The notes under the pieces are model-generated. The model was given only the letters and a program-made list of their open reading frames with translations, did not search any database and was not told where the DNA came from. A program made the position numbers and the translations under genes. Of a stretch of DNA of 64,000 nt, positions 10,701 through 25,700 are shown piece after piece. Position 1 is the first letter of the stretch; each line of letters begins with the position of its first letter. Source of the stretch: Siphonodentalium dalli (lineage: Eukaryota > Mollusca > Scaphopoda > Gadilida > Siphonodentaliidae); contig CP136068.1 of NCBI GenBank assembly GCA_032622095.1, positions 164,133,465-164,197,464 on the forward strand, written 5' to 3'.

Positions 10701-13700
10701 GGACGGACTTATATTTTTGGGTTTTGGGTGGGGGCAAAATTTTCGCAATTTTTTTTTTCGATGATTTCAACTATTTTTACTGTCGTGTATCTATAGGGTG
10801 TACTAATGATCCTCCTGAAAGAATTTTGTAAATCGGTTGAGAAATGTCCAAGTTACAGACCATCGAAAATTGTATTCATACATCGATTGAGGAGAAAGTG
10901 CTTGTGGACAAAACTCCTCCTAGACGACGCACGCGAACTGGATTTGGTTTATGTGAGCGTGTTATCCATAGAAAGAAGACGAAATGGTGCAATTTTGACG
11001 AAGATCCAAAAACATTGGTCCATATTAGGGAGGGGGCAAAAATTGTCATATTTTTTTGGTCTCCGATTTGAACCAAAATTGTTGTGAAGTATCTATAAGA
11101 TATACCGAGTGACATTATGAGTGAATTTTGTGAATCGGTTGAAAAATGTAGAAATTGTGGCCCCTTCATTTTTTTCAAGTTTACAGAAGATGCACTATGA
11201 ATTCAAATTCCTTCAACCAATCGTCAATTGTTTAGTGTCATTCGGTGGGGAATTTATAATACTTTTAAACGATTACCGACTTGCCTTATTATGACGATGG
11301 AAGCTAGATATAATCGAAATGTATGTACTGAACAGCATTAATATAGGTCTATATAGTAGAATATCGCCACAATATCTTACTAGAACCCTACTAAATATTA
11401 AAGGGGCATCAAATGCGAACACAATGACGCAAAAATTAGCTCGATATCTCGAAGATTGGCCGAGATATGGCGACTTTTCTACACGCATCACCTAATTCCG
11501 AGGCAAGGGTGGGGGTCACGCCAGAACGTTCCAACTGAACACAGAAATGTCAATAAACCATACTATCGACATACCAATCAATTCCGTGCGAATCCCTTAT
11601 TATACTTCCATATTTTAATATGGAAGTATATTGTTATTCAATTTATTATTTTTCTCCTCTATTATTATTATTCTAAGCAATTTTTCAACTCTTATATCTC
11701 CGGAAGTACAAGAGATAGGGAGCTGAAATTTCGTATGCATATAGACCTATACTATTTCTAACTAATAAGAGTATATAGGATGTTGTCCACGTTTGGTTTA
11801 CAGAGTTATCTCCCTTTTTGTGAAAAAATGGGGTTGCTGTATCTCGAAAAGTATGAGCAGCAGAGACTCAAAATTTGGACCATATGTAGAACTCAGGATT
11901 CCCTATTGAATCCATACATTATAATTTATGTCCGCGCTTTTTCTACAGAGTTGTCGCCCATGATTCGCAAAATTCGATTTATTTCATATCATGTAACCGC
12001 CTATAACATGCACGGTATCCATATTTGAGAGATTTTATGTAGTTACCCGTTATCAACTTGCTACGAAAACAAGTTTTGAACAGGGACGGACTTATATTTT
12101 TGGGTTTTGGGTGGGGGCAAAATTTTCGCAATTTTTTTTTTCGATGATTTCAACTATTTTTACTGTCGTGTATCTATAGGGTGTACTAATGATCCTCCTG
12201 AAAGAATTTTGTAAATCGGTTGAGAAATGTCCAAGTTACAGACCATCGAAAATTGTATTCATACATCGATTGAGGAGAAAGTGCTTGTGGACAAAACTCC
12301 TCCTAGACGACGCACGCGAACTGGATTTGGTTTATGTGAGCGTGTTATCCATAGAAAGAAGACGAAATGGTGCAATTTTGACGAAGATCCAAAAACATTG
12401 GTCCATATTAGGGAGGGGGCAAAAATTGTCATATTTTTTTGGTCTCCGATTTGAACCAAAATTGTTGTGAAGTATCTATAAGATATACCGAGTGACATTA
12501 TGAGTGAATTTTGTGAATCGGTTGAAAAATGTAGAAATTGTGGCCCCTTCATTTTTTTCAAGTTTACAGAAGATGCACTATGAATTCAAATTCCTTCAAC
12601 CAATCGTCAATTGTTTAGTGTCATTCGGTGGGGAATTTATAATACTTTTAAACGATTACCGACTTGCCTTATTATGACGATGGAAGCTAGATATAATCGA
12701 AATGTATGTACTGAACAGCATTAATATAGGTCTATATAGTAGAATATCGCCACAATATCTTACTAGAACCCTACTAAATATTAAAGGGGCATCAAATGCG
12801 AACACAATGACGCAAAAATTAGCTCGATATCTCGAAGATTGGCCGAGATATGGCGACTTTTCTACACGCATCACCTAATTCCGAGGCAAGGGTGGGGGTC
12901 ACGCCAGAACGTTCCAACTGAACACAGAAATGTCAATAAACCATACTATCGACATACCAATCAATTCCGTGCGAATCCCTTATTATACTTCCATATTTTA
13001 ATATGGAAGTATATTGTTATTCAATTTATTATTTTTCTCCTCTATTATTATTATTCTAAGCAATTTTTCAACTCTTATATCTCCGGAAGTACAAGAGATA
13101 GGGAGCTGAAATTTCGTATGCATATAGACCTATACTATTTCTAACTAATAAGAGTATATAGGATGTTGTCCACGTTTGGTTTACAGAGTTATCTCCCTTT
13201 TTGTGAAAAAATGGGGTTGCTGTATCTCGAAAAGTATGAGCAGCAGAGACTCAAAATTTGGACCATATGTAGAACTCAGGATTCCCTATTGAATCCATAC
13301 ATTATAATTTATGTCCGCGCTTTTTCTACAGAGTTGTCGCCCATGATTCGCAAAATTCGATTTATTTCATATCATGTAACCGCCTATAACATGCACGGTA
13401 TCCATATTTGAGAGATTTTATGTAGTTACCCGTTATCAACTTGCTACGAAAACAAGTTTTGAACAGGGACGGACTTATATTTTTGGGTTTTGGGTGGGGG
13501 CAAAATTTTCGCAATTTTTTTTTTCGATGATTTCAACTATTTTTACTGTCGTGTATCTATAGGGTGTACTAATGATCCTCCTGAAAGAATTTTGTAAATC
13601 GGTTGAGAAATGTCCAAGTTACAGACCATCGAAAATTGTATTCATACATCGATTGAGGAGAAAGTGCTTGTGGACAAAACTCCTCCTAGACGACGCACGC

Positions 13701-16700
13701 GAACTGGATTTGGTTTATGTGAGCGTGTTATCCATAGAAAGAAGACGAAATGGTGCAATTTTGACGAAGATCCAAAAACATTGGTCCATATTAGGGAGGG
13801 GGCAAAAATTGTCATATTTTTTTGGTCTCCGATTTGAACCAAAATTGTTGTGAAGTATCTATAAGATATACCGAGTGACATTATGAGTGAATTTTGTGAA
13901 TCGGTTGAAAAATGTAGAAATTGTGGCCCCTTCATTTTTTTCAAGTTTACAGAAGATGCACTATGAATTCAAATTCCTTCAACCAATCGTCAATTGTTTA
14001 GTGTCATTCGGTGGGGAATTTATAATACTTTTAAACGATTACCGACTTGCCTTATTATGACGATGGAAGCTAGATATAATCGAAATGTATGTACTGAACA
14101 GCATTAATATAGGTCTATATAGTAGAATATCGCCACAATATCTTACTAGAACCCTACTAAATATTAAAGGGGCATCAAATGCGAACACAATGACGCAAAA
14201 ATTAGCTCGATATCTCGAAGATTGGCCGAGATATGGCGACTTTTCTACACGCATCACCTAATTCCGAGGCAAGGGTGGGGGTCACGCCAGAACGTTCCAA
14301 CTGAACACAGAAATGTCAATAAACCATACTATCGACATACCAATCAATTCCGTGCGAATCCCTTATTATACTTCCATATTTTAATATGGAAGTATATTGT
14401 TATTCAATTTATTATTTTTCTCCTCTATTATTATTATTCTAAGCAATTTTTCAACTCTTATATCTCCGGAAGTACAAGAGATAGGGAGCTGAAATTTCGT
14501 ATGCATATAGACCTATACTATTTCTAACTAATAAGAGTATATAGGATGTTGTCCACGTTTGGTTTACAGAGTTATCTCCCTTTTTGTGAAAAAATGGGGT
14601 TGCTGTATCTCGAAAAGTATGAGCAGCAGAGACTCAAAATTTGGACCATATGTAGAACTCAGGATTCCCTATTGAATCCATACATTATAATTTATGTCCG
14701 CGCTTTTTCTACAGAGTTGTCGCCCATGATTCGCAAAATTCGATTTATTTCATATCATGTAACCGCCTATAACATGCACGGTATCCATATTTGAGAGATT
14801 TTATGTAGTTACCCGTTATCAACTTGCTACGAAAACAAGTTTTGAACAGGGACGGACTTATATTTTTGGGTTTTGGGTGGGGGCAAAATTTTCGCAATTT
14901 TTTTTTTCGATGATTTCAACTATTTTTACTGTCGTGTATCTATAGGGTGTACTAATGATCCTCCTGAAAGAATTTTGTAAATCGGTTGAGAAATGTCCAA
15001 GTTACAGACCATCGAAAATTGTATTCATACATCGATTGAGGAGAAAGTGCTTGTGGACAAAACTCCTCCTAGACGACGCACGCGAACTGGATTTGGTTTA
15101 TGTGAGCGTGTTATCCATAGAAAGAAGACGAAATGGTGCAATTTTGACGAAGATCCAAAAACATTGGTCCATATTAGGGAGGGGGCAAAAATTGTCATAT
15201 TTTTTTGGTCTCCGATTTGAACCAAAATTGTTGTGAAGTATCTATAAGATATACCGAGTGACATTATGAGTGAATTTTGTGAATCGGTTGAAAAATGTAG
15301 AAATTGTGGCCCCTTCATTTTTTTCAAGTTTACAGAAGATGCACTATGAATTCAAATTCCTTCAACCAATCGTCAATTGTTTAGTGTCATTCGGTGGGGA
15401 ATTTATAATACTTTTAAACGATTACCGACTTGCCTTATTATGACGATGGAAGCTAGATATAATCGAAATGTATGTACTGAACAGCATTAATATAGGTCTA
15501 TATAGTAGAATATCGCCACAATATCTTACTAGAACCCTACTAAATATTAAAGGGGCATCAAATGCGAACACAATGACGCAAAAATTAGCTCGATATCTCG
15601 AAGATTGGCCGAGATATGGCGACTTTTCTACACGCATCACCTAATTCCGAGGCAAGGGTGGGGGTCACGCCAGAACGTTCCAACTGAACACAGAAATGTC
15701 AATAAACCATACTATCGACATACCAATCAATTCCGTGCGAATCCCTTATTATACTTCCATATTTTAATATGGAAGTATATTGTTATTCAATTTATTATTT
15801 TTCTCCTCTATTATTATTATTCTAAGCAATTTTTCAACTCTTATATCTCCGGAAGTACAAGAGATAGGGAGCTGAAATTTCGTATGCATATAGACCTATA
15901 CTATTTCTAACTAATAAGAGTATATAGGATGTTGTCCACGTTTGGTTTACAGAGTTATCTCCCTTTTTGTGAAAAAATGGGGTTGCTGTATCTCGAAAAG
16001 TATGAGCAGCAGAGACTCAAAATTTGGACCATATGTAGAACTCAGGATTCCCTATTGAATCCATACATTATAATTTATGTCCGCGCTTTTTCTACAGAGT
16101 TGTCGCCCATGATTCGCAAAATTCGATTTATTTCATATCATGTAACCGCCTATAACATGCACGGTATCCATATTTGAGAGATTTTATGTAGTTACCCGTT
16201 ATCAACTTGCTACGAAAACAAGTTTTGAACAGGGACGGACTTATATTTTTGGGTTTTGGGTGGGGGCAAAATTTTCGCAATTTTTTTTTTCGATGATTTC
16301 AACTATTTTTACTGTCGTGTATCTATAGGGTGTACTAATGATCCTCCTGAAAGAATTTTGTAAATCGGTTGAGAAATGTCCAAGTTACAGACCATCGAAA
16401 ATTGTATTCATACATCGATTGAGGAGAAAGTGCTTGTGGACAAAACTCCTCCTAGACGACGCACGCGAACTGGATTTGGTTTATGTGAGCGTGTTATCCA
16501 TAGAAAGAAGACGAAATGGTGCAATTTTGACGAAGATCCAAAAACATTGGTCCATATTAGGGAGGGGGCAAAAATTGTCATATTTTTTTGGTCTCCGATT
16601 TGAACCAAAATTGTTGTGAAGTATCTATAAGATATACCGAGTGACATTATGAGTGAATTTTGTGAATCGGTTGAAAAATGTAGAAATTGTGGCCCCTTCA

Positions 16701-19700
16701 TTTTTTTCAAGTTTACAGAAGATGCACTATGAATTCAAATTCCTTCAACCAATCGTCAATTGTTTAGTGTCATTCGGTGGGGAATTTATAATACTTTTAA
16801 ACGATTACCGACTTGCCTTATTATGACGATGGAAGCTAGATATAATCGAAATGTATGTACTGAACAGCATTAATATAGGTCTATATAGTAGAATATCGCC
16901 ACAATATCTTACTAGAACCCTACTAAATATTAAAGGGGCATCAAATGCGAACACAATGACGCAAAAATTAGCTCGATATCTCGAAGATTGGCCGAGATAT
17001 GGCGACTTTTCTACACGCATCACCTAATTCCGAGGCAAGGGTGGGGGTCACGCCAGAACGTTCCAACTGAACACAGAAATGTCAATAAACCATACTATCG
17101 ACATACCAATCAATTCCGTGCGAATCCCTTATTATACTTCCATATTTTAATATGGAAGTATATTGTTATTCAATTTATTATTTTTCTCCTCTATTATTAT
17201 TATTCTAAGCAATTTTTCAACTCTTATATCTCCGGAAGTACAAGAGATAGGGAGCTGAAATTTCGTATGCATATAGACCTATACTATTTCTAACTAATAA
17301 GAGTATATAGGATGTTGTCCACGTTTGGTTTACAGAGTTATCTCCCTTTTTGTGAAAAAATGGGGTTGCTGTATCTCGAAAAGTATGAGCAGCAGAGACT
17401 CAAAATTTGGACCATATGTAGAACTCAGGATTCCCTATTGAATCCATACATTATAATTTATGTCCGCGCTTTTTCTACAGAGTTGTCGCCCATGATTCGC
17501 AAAATTCGATTTATTTCATATCATGTAACCGCCTATAACATGCACGGTATCCATATTTGAGAGATTTTATGTAGTTACCCGTTATCAACTTGCTACGAAA
17601 ACAAGTTTTGAACAGGGACGGACTTATATTTTTGGGTTTTGGGTGGGGGCAAAATTTTCGCAATTTTTTTTTTCGATGATTTCAACTATTTTTACTGTCG
17701 TGTATCTATAGGGTGTACTAATGATCCTCCTGAAAGAATTTTGTAAATCGGTTGAGAAATGTCCAAGTTACAGACCATCGAAAATTGTATTCATACATCG
17801 ATTGAGGAGAAAGTGCTTGTGGACAAAACTCCTCCTAGACGACGCACGCGAACTGGATTTGGTTTATGTGAGCGTGTTATCCATAGAAAGAAGACGAAAT
17901 GGTGCAATTTTGACGAAGATCCAAAAACATTGGTCCATATTAGGGAGGGGGCAAAAATTGTCATATTTTTTTGGTCTCCGATTTGAACCAAAATTGTTGT
18001 GAAGTATCTATAAGATATACCGAGTGACATTATGAGTGAATTTTGTGAATCGGTTGAAAAATGTAGAAATTGTGGCCCCTTCATTTTTTTCAAGTTTACA
18101 GAAGATGCACTATGAATTCAAATTCCTTCAACCAATCGTCAATTGTTTAGTGTCATTCGGTGGGGAATTTATAATACTTTTAAACGATTACCGACTTGCC
18201 TTATTATGACGATGGAAGCTAGATATAATCGAAATGTATGTACTGAACAGCATTAATATAGGTCTATATAGTAGAATATCGCCACAATATCTTACTAGAA
18301 CCCTACTAAATATTAAAGGGGCATCAAATGCGAACACAATGACGCAAAAATTAGCTCGATATCTCGAAGATTGGCCGAGATATGGCGACTTTTCTACACG
18401 CATCACCTAATTCCGAGGCAAGGGTGGGGGTCACGCCAGAACGTTCCAACTGAACACAGAAATGTCAATAAACCATACTATCGACATACCAATCAATTCC
18501 GTGCGAATCCCTTATTATACTTCCATATTTTAATATGGAAGTATATTGTTATTCAATTTATTATTTTTCTCCTCTATTATTATTATTCTAAGCAATTTTT
18601 CAACTCTTATATCTCCGGAAGTACAAGAGATAGGGAGCTGAAATTTCGTATGCATATAGACCTATACTATTTCTAACTAATAAGAGTATATAGGATGTTG
18701 TCCACGTTTGGTTTACAGAGTTATCTCCCTTTTTGTGAAAAAATGGGGTTGCTGTATCTCGAAAAGTATGAGCAGCAGAGACTCAAAATTTGGACCATAT
18801 GTAGAACTCAGGATTCCCTATTGAATCCATACATTATAATTTATGTCCGCGCTTTTTCTACAGAGTTGTCGCCCATGATTCGCAAAATTCGATTTATTTC
18901 ATATCATGTAACCGCCTATAACATGCACGGTATCCATATTTGAGAGATTTTATGTAGTTACCCGTTATCAACTTGCTACGAAAACAAGTTTTGAACAGGG
19001 ACGGACTTATATTTTTGGGTTTTGGGTGGGGGCAAAATTTTCGCAATTTTTTTTTTCGATGATTTCAACTATTTTTACTGTCGTGTATCTATAGGGTGTA
19101 CTAATGATCCTCCTGAAAGAATTTTGTAAATCGGTTGAGAAATGTCCAAGTTACAGACCATCGAAAATTGTATTCATACATCGATTGAGGAGAAAGTGCT
19201 TGTGGACAAAACTCCTCCTAGACGACGCACGCGAACTGGATTTGGTTTATGTGAGCGTGTTATCCATAGAAAGAAGACGAAATGGTGCAATTTTGACGAA
19301 GATCCAAAAACATTGGTCCATATTAGGGAGGGGGCAAAAATTGTCATATTTTTTTGGTCTCCGATTTGAACCAAAATTGTTGTGAAGTATCTATAAGATA
19401 TACCGAGTGACATTATGAGTGAATTTTGTGAATCGGTTGAAAAATGTAGAAATTGTGGCCCCTTCATTTTTTTCAAGTTTACAGAAGATGCACTATGAAT
19501 TCAAATTCCTTCAACCAATCGTCAATTGTTTAGTGTCATTCGGTGGGGAATTTATAATACTTTTAAACGATTACCGACTTGCCTTATTATGACGATGGAA
19601 GCTAGATATAATCGAAATGTATGTACTGAACAGCATTAATATAGGTCTATATAGTAGAATATCGCCACAATATCTTACTAGAACCCTACTAAATATTAAA

Positions 19701-22700
19701 GGGGCATCAAATGCGAACACAATGACGCAAAAATTAGCTCGATATCTCGAAGATTGGCCGAGATATGGCGACTTTTCTACACGCATCACCTAATTCCGAG
19801 GCAAGGGTGGGGGTCACGCCAGAACGTTCCAACTGAACACAGAAATGTCAATAAACCATACTATCGACATACCAATCAATTCCGTGCGAATCCCTTATTA
19901 TACTTCCATATTTTAATATGGAAGTATATTGTTATTCAATTTATTATTTTTCTCCTCTATTATTATTATTCTAAGCAATTTTTCAACTCTTATATCTCCG
20001 GAAGTACAAGAGATAGGGAGCTGAAATTTCGTATGCATATAGACCTATACTATTTCTAACTAATAAGAGTATATAGGATGTTGTCCACGTTTGGTTTACA
20101 GAGTTATCTCCCTTTTTGTGAAAAAATGGGGTTGCTGTATCTCGAAAAGTATGAGCAGCAGAGACTCAAAATTTGGACCATATGTAGAACTCAGGATTCC
20201 CTATTGAATCCATACATTATAATTTATGTCCGCGCTTTTTCTACAGAGTTGTCGCCCATGATTCGCAAAATTCGATTTATTTCATATCATGTAACCGCCT
20301 ATAACATGCACGGTATCCATATTTGAGAGATTTTATGTAGTTACCCGTTATCAACTTGCTACGAAAACAAGTTTTGAACAGGGACGGACTTATATTTTTG
20401 GGTTTTGGGTGGGGGCAAAATTTTCGCAATTTTTTTTTTCGATGATTTCAACTATTTTTACTGTCGTGTATCTATAGGGTGTACTAATGATCCTCCTGAA
20501 AGAATTTTGTAAATCGGTTGAGAAATGTCCAAGTTACAGACCATCGAAAATTGTATTCATACATCGATTGAGGAGAAAGTGCTTGTGGACAAAACTCCTC
20601 CTAGACGACGCACGCGAACTGGATTTGGTTTATGTGAGCGTGTTATCCATAGAAAGAAGACGAAATGGTGCAATTTTGACGAAGATCCAAAAACATTGGT
20701 CCATATTAGGGAGGGGGCAAAAATTGTCATATTTTTTTGGTCTCCGATTTGAACCAAAATTGTTGTGAAGTATCTATAAGATATACCGAGTGACATTATG
20801 AGTGAATTTTGTGAATCGGTTGAAAAATGTAGAAATTGTGGCCCCTTCATTTTTTTCAAGTTTACAGAAGATGCACTATGAATTCAAATTCCTTCAACCA
20901 ATCGTCAATTGTTTAGTGTCATTCGGTGGGGAATTTATAATACTTTTAAACGATTACCGACTTGCCTTATTATGACGATGGAAGCTAGATATAATCGAAA
21001 TGTATGTACTGAACAGCATTAATATAGGTCTATATAGTAGAATATCGCCACAATATCTTACTAGAACCCTACTAAATATTAAAGGGGCATCAAATGCGAA
21101 CACAATGACGCAAAAATTAGCTCGATATCTCGAAGATTGGCCGAGATATGGCGACTTTTCTACACGCATCACCTAATTCCGAGGCAAGGGTGGGGGTCAC
21201 GCCAGAACGTTCCAACTGAACACAGAAATGTCAATAAACCATACTATCGACATACCAATCAATTCCGTGCGAATCCCTTATTATACTTCCATATTTTAAT
21301 ATGGAAGTATATTGTTATTCAATTTATTATTTTTCTCCTCTATTATTATTATTCTAAGCAATTTTTCAACTCTTATATCTCCGGAAGTACAAGAGATAGG
21401 GAGCTGAAATTTCGTATGCATATAGACCTATACTATTTCTAACTAATAAGAGTATATAGGATGTTGTCCACGTTTGGTTTACAGAGTTATCTCCCTTTTT
21501 GTGAAAAAATGGGGTTGCTGTATCTCGAAAAGTATGAGCAGCAGAGACTCAAAATTTGGACTATATGTAGAACTCAGGATTCCCTATTGAATCCATACAT
21601 TATAATTTATGTCCGCGCTTTTTCTACAGAGTTGTCGCCCATGATTCGCAAAATTCGATTTATTTCATATCATGTAACCGCCTATAACATGCACGGTATC
21701 CATATTTGAGAGATTTTATGTAGTTACCCGTTATCAACTTGCTACGAAAACAAGTTTTGAACAGGGACGGACTTATATTTTTGGGTTTTGGGTGGGGGCA
21801 AAATTTTCGCAATTTTTTTTTTCGATGATTTCAACTATTTTTACTGTCGTGTATCTATAGGGTGTACTAATGATCCTCCTGAAAGAATTTTGTAAATCGG
21901 TTGAGAAATGTCCAAGTTACAGACCATCGAAAATTGTATTCATACATCGATTGAGGAGAAAGTGCTTGTGGACAAAACTCCTCCTAGACGACGCACGCGA
22001 ACTGGATTTGGTTTATGTGAGCGTGTTATCCATAGAAAGAAGACGAAATGGTGCAATTTTGACGAAGATCCAAAAACATTGGTCCATATTAGGGAGGGGG
22101 CAAAAATTGTCATATTTTTTTGGTCTCCGATTTGAACCAAAATTGTTGTGAAGTATCTATAAGATATACCGAGTGACATTATGAGTGAATTTTGTGAATC
22201 GGTTGAAAAATGTAGAAATTGTGGCCCCTTCATTTTTTTCAAGTTTACAGAAGATGCACTATGAATTCAAATTCCTTCAACCAATCGTCAATTGTTTAGT
22301 GTCATTCGGTGGGGAATTTATAATACTTTTAAACGATTACCGACTTGCCTTATTATGACGATGGAAGCTAGATATAATCGAAATGTATGTACTGAACAGC
22401 ATTAATATAGGTCTATATAGTAGAATATCGCCACAATATCTTACTAGAACCCTACTAAATATTAAAGGGGCATCAAATGCGAACACAATGACGCAAAAAT
22501 TAGCTCGATATCTCGAAGATTGGCCGAGATATGGCGACTTTTCTACACGCATCACCTAATTCCGAGGCAAGGGTGGGGGTCACGCCAGAACGTTCCAACT
22601 GAACACAGAAATGTCAATAAACCATACTATCGACATACCAATCAATTCCGTGCGAATCCCTTATTATACTTCCATATTTTAATATGGAAGTATATTGTTA

Positions 22701-25700
22701 TTCAATTTATTATTTTTCTCCTCTATTATTATTATTCTAAGCAATTTTTCAACTCTTATATCTCCGGAAGTACAAGAGATAGGGAGCTGAAATTTCGTAT
22801 GCATATAGACCTATACTATTTCTAACTAATAAGAGTATATAGGATGTTGTCCACGTTTGGTTTACAGAGTTATCTCCCTTTTTGTGAAAAAATGGGGTTG
22901 CTGTATCTCGAAAAGTATGAGCAGCAGAGACTCAAAATTTGGACCATATGTAGAACTCAGGATTCCCTATTGAATCCATACATTATAATTTATGTCCGCG
23001 CTTTTTCTACAGAGTTGTCGCCCATGATTCGCAAAATTCGATTTATTTCATATCATGTAACCGCCTATAACATGCACGGTATCCATATTTGAGAGATTTT
23101 ATGTAGTTACCCGTTATCAACTTGCTACGAAAACAAGTTTTGAACAGGGACGGACTTATATTTTTGGGTTTTGGGTGGGGGCAAAATTTTCGCAATTTTT
23201 TTTTTCGATGATTTCAACTATTTTTACTGTCGTGTATCTATAGGGTGTACTAATGATCCTCCTGAAAGAATTTTGTAAATCGGTTGAGAAATGTCCAAGT
23301 TACAGACCATCGAAAATTGTATTCATACATCGATTGAGGAGAAAGTGCTTGTGGACAAAACTCCTCCTAGACGACGCACGCGAACTGGATTTGGTTTATG
23401 TGAGCGTGTTATCCATAGAAAGAAGACGAAATGGTGCAATTTTGACGAAGATCCAAAAACATTGGTCCATATTAGGGAGGGGGCAAAAATTGTCATATTT
23501 TTTTGGTCTCCGATTTGAACCAAAATTGTTGTGAAGTATCTATAAGATATACCGAGTGACATTATGAGTGAATTTTGTGAATCGGTTGAAAAATGTAGAA
23601 ATTGTGGCCCCTTCATTTTTTTCAAGTTTACAGAAGATGCACTATGAATTCAAATTCCTTCAACCAATCGTCAATTGTTTAGTGTCATTCGGTGGGGAAT
23701 TTATAATACTTTTAAACGATTACCGACTTGCCTTATTATGACGATGGAAGCTAGATATAATCGAAATGTATGTACTGAACAGCATTAATATAGGTCTATA
23801 TAGTAGAATATCGCCACAATATCTTACTAGAACCCTACTAAATATTAAAGGGGCATCAAATGCGAACACAATGACGCAAAAATTAGCTCGATATCTCGAA
23901 GATTGGCCGAGATATGGCGACTTTTCTACACGCATCACCTAATTCCGAGGCAAGGGTGGGGGTCACGCCAGAACGTTCCAACTGAACACAGAAATGTCAA
24001 TAAACCATACTATCGACATACCAATCAATTCCGTGCGAATCCCTTATTATACTTCCATATTTTAATATGGAAGTATATTGTTATTCAATTTATTATTTTT
24101 CTCCTCTATTATTATTATTCTAAGCAATTTTTCAACTCTTATATCTCCGGAAGTACAAGAGATAGGGAGCTGAAATTTCGTATGCATATAGACCTATACT
24201 ATTTCTAACTAATAAGAGTATATAGGATGTTGTCCACGTTTGGTTTACAGAGTTATCTCCCTTTTTGTGAAAAAATGGGGTTGCTGTATCTCGAAAAGTA
24301 TGAGCAGCAGAGACTCAAAATTTGGACCATATGTAGAACTCAGGATTCCCTATTGAATCCATACATTATAATTTATGTCCGCGCTTTTTCTACAGAGTTG
24401 TCGCCCATGATTCGCAAAATTCGATTTATTTCATATCATGTAACCGCCTATAACATGCACGGTATCCATATTTGAGAGATTTTATGTAGTTACCCGTTAT
24501 CAACTTGCTACGAAAACAAGTTTTGAACAGGGACGGACTTATATTTTTGGGTTTTGGGTGGGGGCAAAATTTTCGCAATTTTTTTTTTCGATGATTTCAA
24601 CTATTTTTACTGTCGTGTATCTATAGGGTGTACTAATGATCCTCCTGAAAGAATTTTGTAAATCGGTTGAGAAATGTCCAAGTTACAGACCATCGAAAAT
24701 TGTATTCATACATCGATTGAGGAGAAAGTGCTTGTGGACAAAACTCCTCCTAGACGACGCACGCGAACTGGATTTGGTTTATGTGAGCGTGTTATCCATA
24801 GAAAGAAGACGAAATGGTGCAATTTTGACGAAGATCCAAAAACATTGGTCCATATTAGGGAGGGGGCAAAAATTGTCATATTTTTTTGGTCTCCGATTTG
24901 AACCAAAATTGTTGTGAAGTATCTATAAGATATACCGAGTGACATTATGAGTGAATTTTGTGAATCGGTTGAAAAATGTAGAAATTGTGGCCCCTTCATT
25001 TTTTTCAAGTTTACAGAAGATGCACTATGAATTCAAATTCCTTCAACCAATCGTCAATTGTTTAGTGTCATTCGGTGGGGAATTTATAATACTTTTAAAC
25101 GATTACCGACTTGCCTTATTATGACGATGGAAGCTAGATATAATCGAAATGTATGTACTGAACAGCATTAATATAGGTCTATATAGTAGAATATCGCCAC
25201 AATATCTTACTAGAACCCTACTAAATATTAAAGGGGCATCAAATGCGAACACAATGACGCAAAAATTAGCTCGATATCTCGAAGATTGGCCGAGATATGG
25301 CGACTTTTCTACACGCATCACCTAATTCCGAGGCAAGGGTGGGGGTCACGCCAGAACGTTCCAACTGAACACAGAAATGTCAATAAACCATACTATCGAC
25401 ATACCAATCAATTCCGTGCGAATCCCTTATTATACTTCCATATTTTAATATGGAAGTATATTGTTATTCAATTTATTATTTTTCTCCTCTATTATTATTA
25501 TTCTAAGCAATTTTTCAACTCTTATATCTCCGGAAGTACAAGAGATAGGGAGCTGAAATTTCGTATGCATATAGACCTATACTATTTCTAACTAATAAGA
25601 GTATATAGGATGTTGTCCACGTTTGGTTTACAGAGTTATCTCCCTTTTTGTGAAAAAATGGGGTTGCTGTATCTCGAAAAGTATGAGCAGCAGAGACTCA